A DNA stretch of 64,000 nucleotides from JAHJQQ01 sp963737555 (GTDB lineage Bacteria > Pseudomonadota > Gammaproteobacteria > Thiohalobacterales > Thiohalobacteraceae), in contig CAVTTB010000007.1 of the NCBI GenBank assembly GCA_963737555.1, forward strand, positions 1 through 64,000, in the 5' to 3' direction. The first letter of the stretch is position 1, and each line of letters opens with the position of its first letter. Below are positions 34,908 through 44,883 of the stretch, one piece after another. The position numbers and the translations under genes were made by a program. A model generated the notes under the pieces. That model was not told where the DNA came from, did not search any database, and saw only the letters and a list, made by a program, of their open reading frames with translations.

Positions 34908-35459
34908 TTAGCCACTCCTGCTATGTGTAATTTGCCTGGGCATTATGCGGGTCCACGCCCTCAACCGCCACCACCGGACGTGGCCAGCATCGTACACTCA
35001 CCGACAACGATCGCGGCGGTGAACTTGCCGAGCAGTAGGCGAGCGTTCAACCGATGCTTGCCCACAGCACTCGGCGCAGCAGCTCGCATGACCAGGTATA
35101 AGATCCCTAATCGGCCTGTCCTCAACCAGCATCCGCGAAATCGGCAGGCGCCTATGCACCGACATCCGTGTGGCGTGCGCGGCTGGCAACGATGCTGGTC
35201 GGGTTGGTATCGACGCAGTCCGGGGCGACCAGCACGATTGGCGCGACAACCGGCAGCTGCGTACCACACGAAACGGGACGTTGACGATCAGCCTGTCCCA
35301 GCCGACAAAACACCCCTGCACTCTACGCGGCATCCTCAACATTGACATATTGCAATGCCCTGACGTCTGCCTTATCCTGCCGAACCTTAGAAAAACACTC
35401 AACTTTTCTGAACCACACGTTTTTCAACGCTTTTATAACGGTTTTTCGGAGGACCGACC
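34908..35459. other. intergenic stretch without a supported gene
   Basis: About 550 bases between divergent genes (BON lipoprotein and PuuD-like protein). The overlapping small ORFs on both strands lack coding character. A GGAGG-like ribosome binding site for the next gene lies at about 35448-35453. No repeat or recognisable RNA was found. Confidence 0.5.
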
Positions 35460-36068
35460 ATGAACCCACTCAAGTCCATCGCGGGCACCATCATTGCCGG
35501 TTTTGTCCTGGCGATCATGCATCATGTTTGCGCTCGGCAGTGACCAACACGCCCAACCCGTGGGCATTCTGGGTATGGATTGCATGTCTGGTCGGCATTA
35601 CCTGGATCGGTCTGCTCTACTACTTCAACTTCGTGCAGGTGCCGGGTGTGGGCAAGGCCCTGGCCGAGGCCAGCAGCGGCGGCCCCGGTGCGGCGGCCAT
35701 CAATAAGTACATCGCCCCGCGCGCCCTGTTGTGGTTCCGCTGGGCCGCCGTGGCCACCTGGTTGACCGGCGCGCTGGCCCTGGAAGCCATGCACACGGCG
35801 GAAGGCTCCGGCTTCATGGCCGCCTTCACCTTTGCCGGAAGGTTACCGGATCATCGGTATGGGCGCGTGGCTGGGCACCATCATGCTGTTCAATGTGTGG
35901 GTGTTCATCTGGCCGAACCAGAAGAAGATTCTCGGCATCGTGACGTCCACGCCGGAAGCCATCGCCAAGGCCAAGGTCGTCGCCCTGATGGCCTCGCGCA
36001 CCAACACCCTGCTGTCGATTCCGATGCTGCTGGGCATGACCGGTCAGATGCACGGCCTGCCGTTCTGA
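35460..36068 (+). CDS. PuuD-like (urate hydroxylase N-terminal type) membrane protein, three frameshifts
   Basis: Joining the frames gives a membrane protein of about 200 residues: MNPLKSIAGTIIAGFVLAIM, IMFALAVTNTPNPWAFWVWI, ACLVGITWIGLLYYFNFVQV, then ALLWFRWAAVATWLTGALAL, GMGAWLGTIMLFNVWVFIWP and NQKKILGIV. Extra bases at 35520, 35536-35537 and 35838-35839 break the frame. The pattern with ITWIGLLYYFNF(V/I) and NVWVFIWPNQKK is that of the membrane domain seen at the N-terminus of PuuD-type urate hydroxylases, here without a catalytic cytochrome domain. Such stand-alone members occur in many bacteria with unknown roles; urate metabolism should not be assumed. A terminator follows at 36118. 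Confidence 0.72.
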
Positions 36069-36117
36069 TCTGATCAAACTGCTCAAATAGGTGCGTGCCG
36101 GGAAACCCGGCGCACCC

Positions 36118-36148
36118 GACAAAGCCCGGCCCTGTGCCGGGCTTTGTC
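36118..36148. terminator. hairpin terminator after the PuuD-like gene
   Basis: GACAAAGCCCGGC and GCCGGGCTTTGTC form a perfect 13-bp stem with a CCTGT loop, 49 bases after the stop at 36068. The T-run after it is short, so termination may be partial. Confidence 0.7.
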
Positions 36149-36264
36149 ATTCTAAGATTCACAGCCGCACAGGCATTTGCACCCTGCCCGGTGCCTCGTT
36201 AGAATCGACCCCTTTCCGGCGGCTCTCTGGGCTGCCGTTTGCTTTTTAAGGGCACAGGACAACC

Positions 36265-37451
36265 ATGACTGACAGTACCTTGATGACCACCTATGCCCGA
36301 CTGCCGGTGCACTTCGACGCGCGGCGAAGGCGCCGGCTGTGGGACAGCGAGGGCAAGGAATATCTCGACGCACTCAGCGGCGTCGCCGTGTGCGGACTCG
36401 GCCATGCGCACCCTGCGGTCAGCGCAGGCCTTGTGCAAACAGGCCGGCACCCTGATCCACACCTCGAACATCTACGAAATTCCATTGCAGGAAGAACTCG
36501 CCGCGCAACTGACGCGCTTGTCCGGCATGGAGCAGGCGTTCTTCTGCAACTCCGGCTGCCGAGGCCAATGAAGCCGCGATCAAACTCGCGCGCCTGCACG
36601 GTCACAAGCGCGGCATCAAGGAACCGGCCATCGTCGTCATGGAAGGCAGCTTCCACGGCCGCACGCTGGCGACGCTGTCCGCCACCGGCAATCGCAAGGT
36701 GCAGGCCGGCTTCGAACCGTTGGTGAAAGGTTTCGTGCGCGTACCCTATAACGATATCGATGCGCTCGTGCACCGTCGCCGACAACAGCGACAACGTCGT
36801 CGCCGTGCTGGTCGAACCGGTGCAAGGCGAAGGCGGCATCCGCATACCCGACGCCGATTATCTCGCCGGCATCCGTGCGCTGTGCGATAAGCACAATTGG
36901 TTGCTGATGCTCGATGAAGTGCAGACCGGCATGGGCCGCACCGGCCACTGGTTCGCCTTCCAGCACAGCGACATCAAACCCGATGTGATGACGTTGGCCA
37001 AAGGCCTGGGCAACGGCATGCCCATCGGCGCGTGCCTGGCGCGCGGCGCGGCCGCCGACCTTGTTCGAACCCGGCAATCACGGCTCCACCTTCGGCGGCA
37101 ATCCGCTGGCGTGCAGCGCCGCATTGGCCGTGATCGCCACCATCGAGAAAGAAAATCTGGTCGCACGCGCCGGGCAACTCGGCCAGCGCATGCTCGACGG
37201 CTTTCGCACAACAGCTGAGCGACACCGCCGGCGTGGTCGAGATTCGCGGCCATGGCTTAATGCTCGCCGTGGAACTGGATCGCCCCTGTGCGGAACTGGT
37301 GAAACTGGCCTTGGCGCGCGGCCTGCTGATCAACGTCACCGCCGACAAGGTCGTGCGCTTGTTGCCGCCGCTGATCATCAGCGATGCAGAAGCCGACCGT
37401 ATCGTCACCGGAACCAGCCAACTGATCGTCGAGTTTCTCGGCCACGAGTAA
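36265..37451 (+). CDS. argD: acetylornithine aminotransferase, multiple frameshifts
   Basis: ArgD transfers an amino group to N-acetylglutamate semialdehyde in arginine synthesis, using PLP. Restored, the protein of about 393 residues shows LDALSGVAVCGLGHAHPAVS, FFCNSGAEANEAAIKLAR, SFHGRTLATLSATG, VEPVQGEGGI, LMLDEVQTGMGRTG, the PLP lysine in TLAKGLGNGMPIG, and HGSTFGGNPLACSAA. Single extra bases occur at about 36427, 36557, 36768-36771, 37061-37062 and 37208. Near 36321-36336 an insertion and a compensating deletion scramble DRGEGARLWD into an Arg-rich run. The reading frame therefore changes five times in one essential-pathway gene, most simply explained by sequence errors. argF begins seven bases after the stop. 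Confidence 0.9.
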
Positions 37452-37457
37452 GCAGCA

Positions 37458-38364
37458 ATGCCAGTACGCCATTTCCTCACCCTGCTCGACCTGTCAGCCC
37501 GAAGAACTTCAGGGGCTGATGCGCGCGCGCGATCGAACTCAAGGCCAAGCAGCACGCCGGCGAGTTGTACCAGCCGCTGCGCGGCAAAGTCCTCGGCATG
37601 GTGTTCGAAAAATCCTCGACGCGCACCCGCGTGTCCTTCGAAGCCGGCATGTCGCAACTCGGCGGCGCTGCGATCTTCCTGTCGCCACGCGACACCCAAC
37701 TCGGCCGTGGCGAGCCGATCGAAGACACCGCGCGCGTGTTGTCGCGCATGGTCGATATCATCATGATCCGCACCTACGAGCACGAGAAGATCGAACGCTT
37801 CGCCGCGCATTCGCGAGTGCCGGTCATCAACGCGCTCACCGACCGCTGCCATCCCTGCCAGTTACTGGCCGACATCCAGACCTATATCGAGCATCGCGGC
37901 GATATCCGCGGCAAGACCGTGGCCTGGATCGGCGATGGCAACAATATGTGCAACTCCTATATGGGCGCCGCCAAACAGTTCGACTTCAAGCTGAACATCG
38001 CCGCGCCCGAAAGGTTACGAACCCGACGGCGGATGTCGTCGCCTGCGCCGGCGATCATGCCGAAGTCGGCAACGACCCTGCCGCCGCCGCACGCGGCGCC
38101 GATCTGGTCGTCACCGATGTCTGGGCCAGCATGGGCCAGGAAGAGGAACAGGCCGCGCGCGCGCAGGCGTTCGCCGCGTTCCAGGTCGATGCCAAACTCA
38201 TGCGTCTGGCCGCCAAAGATGCGCTGTTCATGCACTGCCTGCCCGCGCATCGCGGCGAAGAAGTCGCCGCCGAAGTCATCGACGGACCGCAAAGCGTGGT
38301 CTGGGACGAAGCCGAGAATCGCCTGCATGCGCAGAAGGCGCTGATGGAATTGCTGCTGACCTGA
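37458..38364 (+). CDS. argF: ornithine carbamoyltransferase, multiple frameshifts
   Basis: ArgF makes citrulline from ornithine and carbamoyl phosphate. Conserved parts seen across frames: MPVRHFLTLLDLS, then (P)EELQGLM, GMVFEKSSTRTRVSFEAGMS (the STRTR carbamoyl-phosphate site), ALTDRCHPCQLLADIQT (HPxQ), VAWIGDGNNMCNS, VVTDVWASMGQEEE, and MHCLPAHRGEE with the catalytic Cys. Extra bases lie at about 37496, in the CG repeat 37522-37531, at 38012 and at 38028. The restored length of about 301 residues is normal. It is next to argD, and its product feeds ArgG, encoded 30 kb away. modA begins 20 bases downstream. Confidence 0.92.
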
Positions 38365-38383
38365 TCAGGCTCCCTGAGTTCGC

Positions 38384-39143
38384 ATGCCAACTCACTCACA
38401 GCACCGCAACATCACGCAGCTGTTCATCGCCGCACTCGTCTACTTCGCAAACGTCATTTCAGTTGCCCACGCCGCCGACATCAACGTCGCCTGCGCGAGC
38501 AATTTCCAGCCGAGCCTGCAAAAGATTGCGGCCGCCTTCGAACAGACTAACCCGCATCGCATCCGCATCAGCAGCGGCTCGACCGGCAAACTCTATGCGC
38601 AGATTCAGCACGGCGCACCCTTCGATCTGTTTCTGTCCGCCGACCGTGAACGTCCCGCCGACCTGCACAAGCAAGGCCGTGCCGAGCCGCCCATCACCTA
38701 CGCCATCGGCCGGCTGGTGCTGTATGCCCCCAACGGCGATCCACGCGCACGCCTCGAACGCGATGACTTCCGTCACCTCGCCATCGCCAACCCACAAACC
38801 GCGCCCTACGGCACCGCTGCCCGCGCCGTATTGCGGAAGCTACAGCGCTGGGATGCCGTGCAATCCCGCTTAGTGACCGGCGAGAACATCAGCCAGACGT
38901 TTCAATTCGTACACACGGGTAACGCCGAGCTCGGTTTCGTCGCCTTGACGCAAGTGCTCGCGATCAACGCGCCGCAGGACCGCTATTGGTTGATCCCGAG
39001 CGAGCAGCATACTTCCTTGGAACAACAAGCGGTGTTGCTGCGCAGTAGCCGCATCAACTGATGCAGCGCGGAGTTTTCTCACCTACCTTCAAAGCACAGC
39101 CGCGCGCGAAATCATTGCGCGCGATGGGTATGAAGTGCCATAG
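38384..39143 (+). CDS. modA: molybdate ABC transporter substrate-binding protein, one frameshift near the end
   Basis: ModA is the periplasmic binding protein for molybdate (and tungstate). A signal peptide ending VISVAHA is followed by ADINVACASNFQPSLQKIAA, ISSGSTGKLYAQIQHGAPFD with the oxyanion-binding Ser residues, FLSADRERP, and HTGNAELGFVAL. As sequenced, the ORF stops at 39061 after RSSRIN. Removing the T at 39059 extends it by DAARSFLTYLQSTAAREIIA and RDGYEVP to the stop at 39141-39143, which is the normal ModA C-terminus and gives about 252 residues. The permease and ATPase genes (modB, modC) lie 7.5 kb further on. Only 20 bases separate it from argF. Confidence 0.92.
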
Positions 39144-39352
39144 GCAACCAGCACTCGCAGCCTGGGAGTGAACGCCGCGCCATACAATCCATCTCCGCCT
39201 ATTGAGAGATGCACCCAGGACGGGTTGATGCCATCGCGCAGGATTTAGCAGCGACTCGTCGCAGTCTGCTACTCCACGCTCAATAACATCGCTGGCGAAC
39301 TATGCTCTTGAGACAATAACAGTTATATTGAAAGTCCTCTCCAGCTCAAGGA

Positions 39353-41680
39353 TTGAAAATCTGGCTTCGTGCCTGCCCGACAACCATGAGCTACTCCTCC
39401 GATCCCTACGCCTATTCAAGCTCATTCGCGCGCCTGTTACGCCGCGCTTATCTGCTGTTCGCGCTCAGCGGTGCGGCGATTCTGGCGAGTTATAGTCTAT
39501 ACAGCTGGAATCAAGAGCAGCGGGATGTTGAGAATCAATTAAGCGTGCTGTCGGGTTATCTGGCCTCGGCGAGCCAGGCGTTTTTCGACAACCTCGGCTA
39601 TTCACTCGAGCCTGTCGGTGCCTTGCTCGACAGATTGGACGTGCTGGAAAATCCGGAAGTCGCGCGCCCTGTTCTGAACAAGTTCATAGAACGCTTCCCG
39701 GAAGTCGGGGCCATGGCAGTATTTTCCGTCGATGGCGTCATGTTGATCAACACCGCGATGGCGCCCGGACAAGCGCTGCCGGATTTACGCAACGACCCGC
39801 CATACTGGCGGACGATCCAAACGGCAATGGCCAATCCGGCCCCTTATACGATCGGACCGCCGGAATTTGGAAAAGCCCTCAAGCAATGGCGATTCACATT
39901 GCGCACCGCGGTGCGGGATGATCGCGGGCGTCTGCGGTTTATACTGCAAGCGGCGATCCCACTGGAACACAGCACGCCGTTTTTCCAGCGGCTGCCGCTG
40001 CCGCCATCGAATCGGATCGGCATCATTCGCGATGATGGTTACCTGCAGGCTGTCTGGCCATCCGATGCGGGCCCCCATACTTATAGCGTGAAGTCTGGCG
40101 GCCCCGCTGCCAAATTGATCCAGACCCAAAAGGGCCTTCTGTCGGGTGTATTCCGTGGCACTTCACCGTTGTCGGCGGACAATGGCATGCGCGTCGGCGC
40201 ACTCACGCGCTTGCCAGCGCAGCCGATGTCCGCGTTTGTGTCGGTGCCCGAAACCAGTATCCGGATGCTCTGGTGGCAACACAATACGGCCGTGTTGTTG
40301 AGCTTTTTATTGTTCTTCGCCATTTTCGGCGTGATTGCCTACAGGATGTCGGCGCGCGAGCATCTGCACTCGCGTGAGCTGTTTACCCAGGCGCGCCGTG
40401 ATGCACTCACCGGATTGCCGAATCGCGCAGCGTCCGAGGAGCTGCTGAGTGCGACGCTCCGCTTGGACAGACTTGCCGGTCAGAAATGCGCCATCCTGTT
40501 TCTCGATCTGGATCGATTTAAAAATATCAACGACAGTCTTGGTCATCACATCGGCGATCAACTCCTGCAGGCTGCGGCGACGGCGGTCAAAGACAATTTA
40601 AGGGCCGGCAGCATTCTGGGCCGACTCGGCGGCGATGAATTTCTTATTTTGATGCCGGGCAGCGATCAAGTGGCGGCCTCGATTGCCACCGAGCGTTTGA
40701 TCAATCTGTTCACCACCCCGTTCCAGATCGGCGGGCACAGTCTGTCGGTCACGGCTTCCATCGGCATCGCGATTTTCCCCGATCACGGTCGGGACGTCGC
40801 CACTTTGCTCAAACATGCCGATACCGCCATGTATGAAGCGAAACGCCAGGGACGCAACGCCTATGCCTTCTATGTCGATGCGTTGGGGGAGCGGGCCAGC
40901 GAACGTCTGTTGCTGGAACGTCAGTTACGCGATGCCCTGCGCAACAACGAATTTCATCTGGTGTATCAGCCGATCCTCGATGTGCGTACCGGCAAAGTGG
41001 TCGGCGCAGAAGCGCTGTTGCGCTGGTCACTGGCGGATGGCAGCGTGCGTCCGCCGGCGGATTTTATTCAGGTCGCGGAAGAGTCGGGGCTGATTATCCC
41101 GATAGGCGAGTGGGTGCTGCGCACGGCCTGCGCCCAGACGCAGCAGTGGGTGGCCGCGGGCCATGATCTGTGGGTGGCGGTGAACCTGTCGACACGGCAG
41201 TTCCAGGACCCGCATCTGCTGACCAAGATCGACACCGCGCTCCGTGAAACGGGGCTGCAAGCCTCCCGGCTGGAACTGGAGATCACGGAAAGCGCGGCCA
41301 TGCTCGACCCCGAAGCCAGTGTCGCCGTGCTCGGTCGCCTCATGGCCCTCGACGTGCGCATCGCCATCGACGATTTCGGCACCGGATATTCTTCGTTGTA
41401 CTACCTCAAACGCATCCCCGCCGACACCATTAAGATCGACAAGTCATTCATCGACGGTGTCGCTATCAAAGTCGATGACCGCGCCATTGTGCGCGCGGTG
41501 ATCGAGCTCGCCGCCACGCTCGGGAAACAGACCGTCGCGGAAGGCATCGAATACGAGAATCAGTTCATCACGATCCGTGAACTCGGCTGTGGCTTGGCGC
41601 AAGGCTATTGGATCAGCCGACCCGTCGCAGCGAGCGGATTTATCGAGGCGATGAATGCGGCGAATCAGCGCCTGTCGTAA
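39353..41680 (+). CDS. Cache-like sensor GGDEF-EAL cyclic-di-GMP protein
   Basis: The intact 775-residue ORF (or 764 from the ATG at 39386) has a membrane helix (about 31-50), a periplasmic PDC/Cache-like sensor (about 60-315), a second helix (AVLLSFLLFFAIFGVIAY), then GGDEF (RLGGDEFLILM) and EAL (GAEALLRWSL, NLSTRQFQ, LELEITESAAML, IDDFGTGYSSLYYLKR, IKIDKSFIDG, AEGIEYENQF). In place of the inhibitory RxxD it has RAGS, so product inhibition of the cyclase may be lost. EAL catalytic motifs look complete. It follows modA and precedes the cassette remnants. Confidence 0.94.
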   Translation: MKIWLRACPTTMSYSSDPYAYSSSFARLLRRAYLLFALSGAAILASYSLYSWNQEQRDVENQLSVLSGYLASASQAFFDNLGYSLEPVGALLDRLDVLENPEVARPVLNKFIERFPEVGAMAVFSVDGVMLINTAMAPGQALPDLRNDPPYWRTIQTAMANPAPYTIGPPEFGKALKQWRFTLRTAVRDDRGRLRFILQAAIPLEHSTPFFQRLPLPPSNRIGIIRDDGYLQAVWPSDAGPHTYSVKSGGPAAKLIQTQKGLLSGVFRGTSPLSADNGMRVGALTRLPAQPMSAFVSVPETSIRMLWWQHNTAVLLSFLLFFAIFGVIAYRMSAREHLHSRELFTQARRDALTGLPNRAASEELLSATLRLDRLAGQKCAILFLDLDRFKNINDSLGHHIGDQLLQAAATAVKDNLRAGSILGRLGGDEFLILMPGSDQVAASIATERLINLFTTPFQIGGHSLSVTASIGIAIFPDHGRDVATLLKHADTAMYEAKRQGRNAYAFYVDALGERASERLLLERQLRDALRNNEFHLVYQPILDVRTGKVVGAEALLRWSLADGSVRPPADFIQVAEESGLIIPIGEWVLRTACAQTQQWVAAGHDLWVAVNLSTRQFQDPHLLTKIDTALRETGLQASRLELEITESAAMLDPEASVAVLGRLMALDVRIAIDDFGTGYSSLYYLKRIPADTIKIDKSFIDGVAIKVDDRAIVRAVIELAATLGKQTVAEGIEYENQFITIRELGCGLAQGYWISRPVAASGFIEAMNAANQRLS

Positions 41681-42469
41681 TTGGAGATTGCTGCGCTGCC
41701 CGCGCAATGCCAGCGCGCAAAAGACTGCGGCAAGGGGCTAGGAACGAAAGCGGCCATTCGTTCAATTCGATGATCGACTTTGCGCTTGGACAGCGCACAC
41801 CCGCCGATCTGTCACTTTTTAACGAACACGCTCGTTGTCTTGAATTATGACGCCATCGAGGCGAAGCTATCGACCATGAGAAGACACCAGACGTCAGGAA
41901 CATGCCACATCAACCAGATGGCAACCTCGCCTTGTGCTGTGCGCCGTTTGCATTTTCCATTAGGCTCCCTAACAGGAACCCAAGTCTTTGGTTCCGTTGA
42001 GGGCGAATTGATTATGGAGCCCAATTGCACCGTTTACAACGGAGCTTTTAGGCTCCCCAATTGTAGTTAGGCGCTAGGAAGCCAGCTTGGAACCAGACGT
42101 TGAGTCTGCAAGTCTCAGCAGCACTAGTAGGCGAGTCGTGATCGTCATGTGTTCAGATCGTAAGCTATCTATCGAGCTGTGCGGAGCGGCTTCAGCCAGT
42201 TGGAGATGACTGAGCATTCGCTCAAATGCCGGCAACCGCTAGAGACTAAGGGCTTTATCTGAAGTGCGGTGGAATAGTATGCGTACCGCTGTCCGATTGC
42301 ACGTGGATGGTTCTATCACTCCGTTTCCCTGAAAATGACATTGAGCACTGGGCTGGAAGAAATATCAGCCTTTGGCATAATCTTGAGTACGACGAAAGCA
42401 ACTGCGGAGGACTATCTCGTGTTCGACAAAACGAAATCGGGCCTGCTGCACAGAAACGTGGCTCGTTGA
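41681..42469. other. low-information stretch with decayed coding remnants
   Basis: Nearly 800 bases downstream of the GGDEF-EAL gene with no convincing ORF. Base composition is lower in GC than the flanks. It contains the hairpin GGAACC-CAAGTCTTT-GGTTCC (about 41976-41996), two direct copies of TTAGGCTCCC (about 41960 and 42049), and an isolated GTTAGGC at 42066-42072. These may be ruined cassette DNA, but no complete attC could be folded here. Confidence 0.5.
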
Positions 42470-42907
42470 CGAGTATAGACACCTGAGCCTACTGCAGAGT
42501 AATTCTCGTAATTCGTTGAAATGTGTGAATGAATTCTGCGCCGACGGCACAAAATGCCAGCGAAGTGGTCCGCGAAGCTCTCTGATTCATCAAGGAAATT
42601 ACGTCAGGTTTCATTCTCCGCCAAGCATGAGCAATTGCGCATTCAAGTTCTCACACTGCTTTTCGGCGTGGGCTGGCCAACCGCATCAGTAATCCTCCAT
42701 TTTTGCGGTAGCAGTTCGAAAGTACCCAATCCTGGACTTCCGTGCTTTGTGGTCACTGGAAGCAGAACAGTAGCCAACCACCTACGATTTCCCCTTCTGG
42801 TTGTCTTACACCGAGCACTGCCGCGCCTTAGCCAAGCGCAATGGTGTTTCAATGCGCACAATTGACCGTGCGCTATGGCAATACTCGAAAGAGAATCAAC
42901 GATGCCT
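42470..42907 (+). pseudogene. cassette gene: helix-hairpin-helix glycosylase-like protein, broken
   Basis: Across two frames the plus strand encodes KHEQLRIQVLTLLFGVGWPT, ASVILHFC, then KYPILDFRALWSLEAEQ, an in-frame TAG, and PTTYDFPFWLSYTEHCRALA, KRNGVSMRTIDRALWQYSKE. GVGWPTASVILHF is a helix-hairpin-helix motif and YPILDFRALWSL is the matching DNA-glycosylase-like segment. At least one frameshift (extra base near 42720) and one stop (about 42770) disrupt it, and the N-terminus cannot be followed reliably above about 42550. It ends in an attC site, so it is the gene of an integron cassette. Confidence 0.6.
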
Positions 42908-42966
42908 AACCCGTCAGTCGAGAGGGACTGCTGCAAAAGCGCGCAGCCCCTCACTTTTCGTTAGGA
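42904..42966 (+). other. attC site outside the integron (CALIN type)
   Basis: GCCTAAC (42904-42910) and GTTAGGA (42960-42966, one mismatch to GTTRRRY in the last base) bracket a stem in which GAGGGACTGC pairs with GCAGCCCCTC around a CTGCAAAAGCGC loop region. This is a typical 63-bp attC on the plus strand, more than 40 kb from intI. It follows the helix-hairpin-helix gene and precedes the next cassette gene. The AGGAG inside its right core is well placed as a ribosome binding site for the ATG at 42973. Confidence 0.85.
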
Positions 42967-42972
42967 GCTTAA

Positions 42973-43560
42973 ATGCGAAAACGTATCGACAGATTCATCG
43001 AAGACGCATTAGGCGACTTGCACGAAGTGGTATGTCGATTCTGAGTGGCTAGGCCCAAAGAGCGCGATTGCGTCAATATGTTGAATGAACTTTCTTGCAA
43101 GGCTGTAGGGCCTGGAGCAGCCATTTCCGAGCTCGGGCAAATTCGCATCGAGATCTCCTGCGGGTGCTTCGGACAACCAAAAGGCTTTGCCAAAATCACT
43201 GCCGCAACCCGACGAGATTTGGAGAGCCATCATTTGGGGCAATAGTTATGATACTGGCGTGGGATAGAAGAATGGAACGCACCGTACGATGCCAAGGGCT
43301 GTGCTGGAGTGGAAAATAAACGCATCTACGGGCGTCCACTTCATGGTCAGTTTCATAGCCATGATATTGATTCGGTCTATCTGGCTCAACCAGATGAATT
43401 TCAGGATGACATACGGTAATCTTAATCCGGTGGTTACCATGGAAAGCCATATGGCCGCTCTGTTGATTGGGCTAAAGCCAGACTCGGGGACGCGCTCAGT
43501 GGCAGCCAAACAAGCGCTCCTAAGCGCAGTAAACTGCGCGGCTAGGTCTCAAACGTTAGT
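42973..43560 (+). pseudogene. cassette gene with a PD-(D/E)XK-like LEWK motif, broken
   Basis: Starting at ATG 42973 the strand reads MRKRIDRFIEDALGDLHEV, then in another frame KERDCVNMLNELSCKAVGPG, AAISELGQIRIEIS, then KALPKSLPQPDEIWRA, then MPRAVLEWKIN (about 43289) and HGQFHSHDIDSVYLAQPDEF. Several frame changes are needed. The order resembles a cassette-borne family of about 170-190 residues whose end has a (P)xAVLEWK motif, reminiscent of PD-(D/E)XK nucleases; the family assignment is from memory and unverified. It occupies the DNA between the attC at 42904 and a weak attC-like site at 43505. Confidence 0.5.
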
Positions 43561-43561
43561 C
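43505..43561 (+). other. weak attC-like site
   Basis: GCCAAAC (43505-43511) and GTTAGTC (43555-43561) resemble the two attC cores with one mismatch each, and AGCGCAGT pairs with ACTGCGCG-type sequence between them (CTAAGCGCAGT-AA-ACTGCGCGGCTAG). At 57 bp it is at the short limit. It lies at the end of the broken cassette gene and 32 bases before the nitrilase start. Confidence 0.35.
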
Positions 43562-43592
43562 TTGTAATACTCACCGAAAGGGAATCGCATCA

Positions 43593-44693
43593 ATGTCGCG
43601 TTCATCGATTACCAGACGGCAGTTCAATAAATGGTTGGCGGCGAGCCTGCTATTAAGTAGTTCTCGTGTTCAAGCACAAATGGCCGCCTCTAAAGACGGT
43701 AGCGTTTCAGGAAAGTCGCCCATCCGATTGCATGTCGCCGCGATACAGATGGTCCCAAAGCTGGGTGACGTGCAGGCGAACGTGAATCAGGCAGAAGCCC
43801 TTGTTCGGAAGGCCCTTGGGCTGGGTGCGCGTTGGATCGTGTTACCGGAGATGTTTACCTCCGGTGCGGCGTTTCATCCCGACATGCTCAAAGCCATTCA
43901 GCCATTCGATGGCGCCCCACTCCAGCTGCTGAAAGACCTTTCTCGCAAGGGCAATGCTGTCATCGGCGGCTCGTTTCTCGCCAAGCGTGGGCAACATGTA
44001 TTCAATACCTTCGTTTTGGTTTCTCCGGACGGGTCAGTCGTAACGCATGACAAGGATTCACCGACCTATTGGGAAAATTGCTATTACCGGGGCGGCACCG
44101 ATGATGGCGTGTTGTCTACGCCCATTGGCCCGGTCGGCTCCGTCCTCTGTTGGGAATTTATCCGCTCAAGAACCGCGAGACGGCTGGCGAACAAGGTCAA
44201 GATGGTCGTGGGAGGCTCCTGTTGGTGGACGCTCCCCGATGATGCTGATCCAGACAGCCCGCGCAGAGCCCTGAACCTCAAGATGCTGCAAGAAGCTCCG
44301 GTTCGCATGGCGCGGATGCTGGGTGTTCCGGTAATACATGGTTCCCACGCGGGCAGCTTCGAAGGATTCTTCAGTCCGGAACTTGCGGATGTTCCCTATA
44401 ACTCGACGTACCTGGGCGAGACAATGATTGTCGACGCGGGTGGCCGGGTACTTGCCCGTAGAGCGCAAGATGCAGGCGAAGGCGTGGTAACGGCAGAAGT
44501 GGTTTTGTCCAGCACGTCCGTACCCAGCGAACCCATTCCGGAGACTTTCTGGATTCCCAAGGAAATGCCGGATGATTGGAAAGAAGCCTGGGACCGTTGG
44601 CTCGATACCGGTGCGGATTACTACGAGATGGTGACCGCGCCCTTTATCAAGACAGGTGTGATAAACGAGTACACACCAAAATATCTTAGGTAG
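43593..44693 (+). CDS. Tat-exported carbon-nitrogen hydrolase (nitrilase superfamily)
   Basis: The 366-residue protein begins with a twin-arginine signal (SITRRQFNKWLAASLLLSSS). The nitrilase fold shows the catalytic triad: Glu in WIVLPEMFTSG, Lys in VVTHDKDSPTYWE, and Cys in GSVLCWEF. Members hydrolyse or transfer carbon-nitrogen bonds of amides or nitriles; the substrate cannot be told. Export of a nitrilase is uncommon. The gene lies between the cassette remnants and an esterase-like gene, on the plus strand, with a weak AAGGGAAT ribosome binding site. Its lower GC content than the neighbours points to horizontal origin. Confidence 0.85.
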   Translation: MSRSSITRRQFNKWLAASLLLSSSRVQAQMAASKDGSVSGKSPIRLHVAAIQMVPKLGDVQANVNQAEALVRKALGLGARWIVLPEMFTSGAAFHPDMLKAIQPFDGAPLQLLKDLSRKGNAVIGGSFLAKRGQHVFNTFVLVSPDGSVVTHDKDSPTYWENCYYRGGTDDGVLSTPIGPVGSVLCWEFIRSRTARRLANKVKMVVGGSCWWTLPDDADPDSPRRALNLKMLQEAPVRMARMLGVPVIHGSHAGSFEGFFSPELADVPYNSTYLGETMIVDAGGRVLARRAQDAGEGVVTAEVVLSSTSVPSEPIPETFWIPKEMPDDWKEAWDRWLDTGADYYEMVTAPFIKTGVINEYTPKYLR

Positions 44694-44883
44694 CTATGCC
44701 TGAACCCGAGCGTTACGCATACGGAACACCGATCATCTATAGAACCACCCTTCGCTTGAGCTATAGTTTTGAGTTCATCCACAAAGGACCAACAAGGCAA
44801 CAGGCATCCACTCAACGCATAGATTTGCGGCTCACTGTGCTCAGAGCAGTGTTCAGACCTAACCCATATATGGAGATACCCCG

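Noticed and set aside
35460..36068. Annotating the membrane protein as a urate-degrading enzyme
   Set aside because: Only the membrane domain is present and no other purine-degradation gene is nearby.
13640..39143. Alternative genetic code or widespread programmed +1 frameshifting
   Set aside because: Break sites share no common slip codon or stop context, and many long genes (argG, pdhA, fabB, kup, pyrC) have none; scattered insertion errors are simpler.
41780..42070. Plus-strand 96-codon ORF after the GGDEF-EAL gene
   Set aside because: Low-complexity mixture without homologous features or ribosome binding site; probably chance in decayed DNA.
41966..42072. Possible attC bounded by CCCTAAC and GTTAGGC
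   Set aside because: The cores are at a plausible distance but the sequences next to them do not pair, and the interior forms unrelated hairpins, so no attC stem can be drawn.
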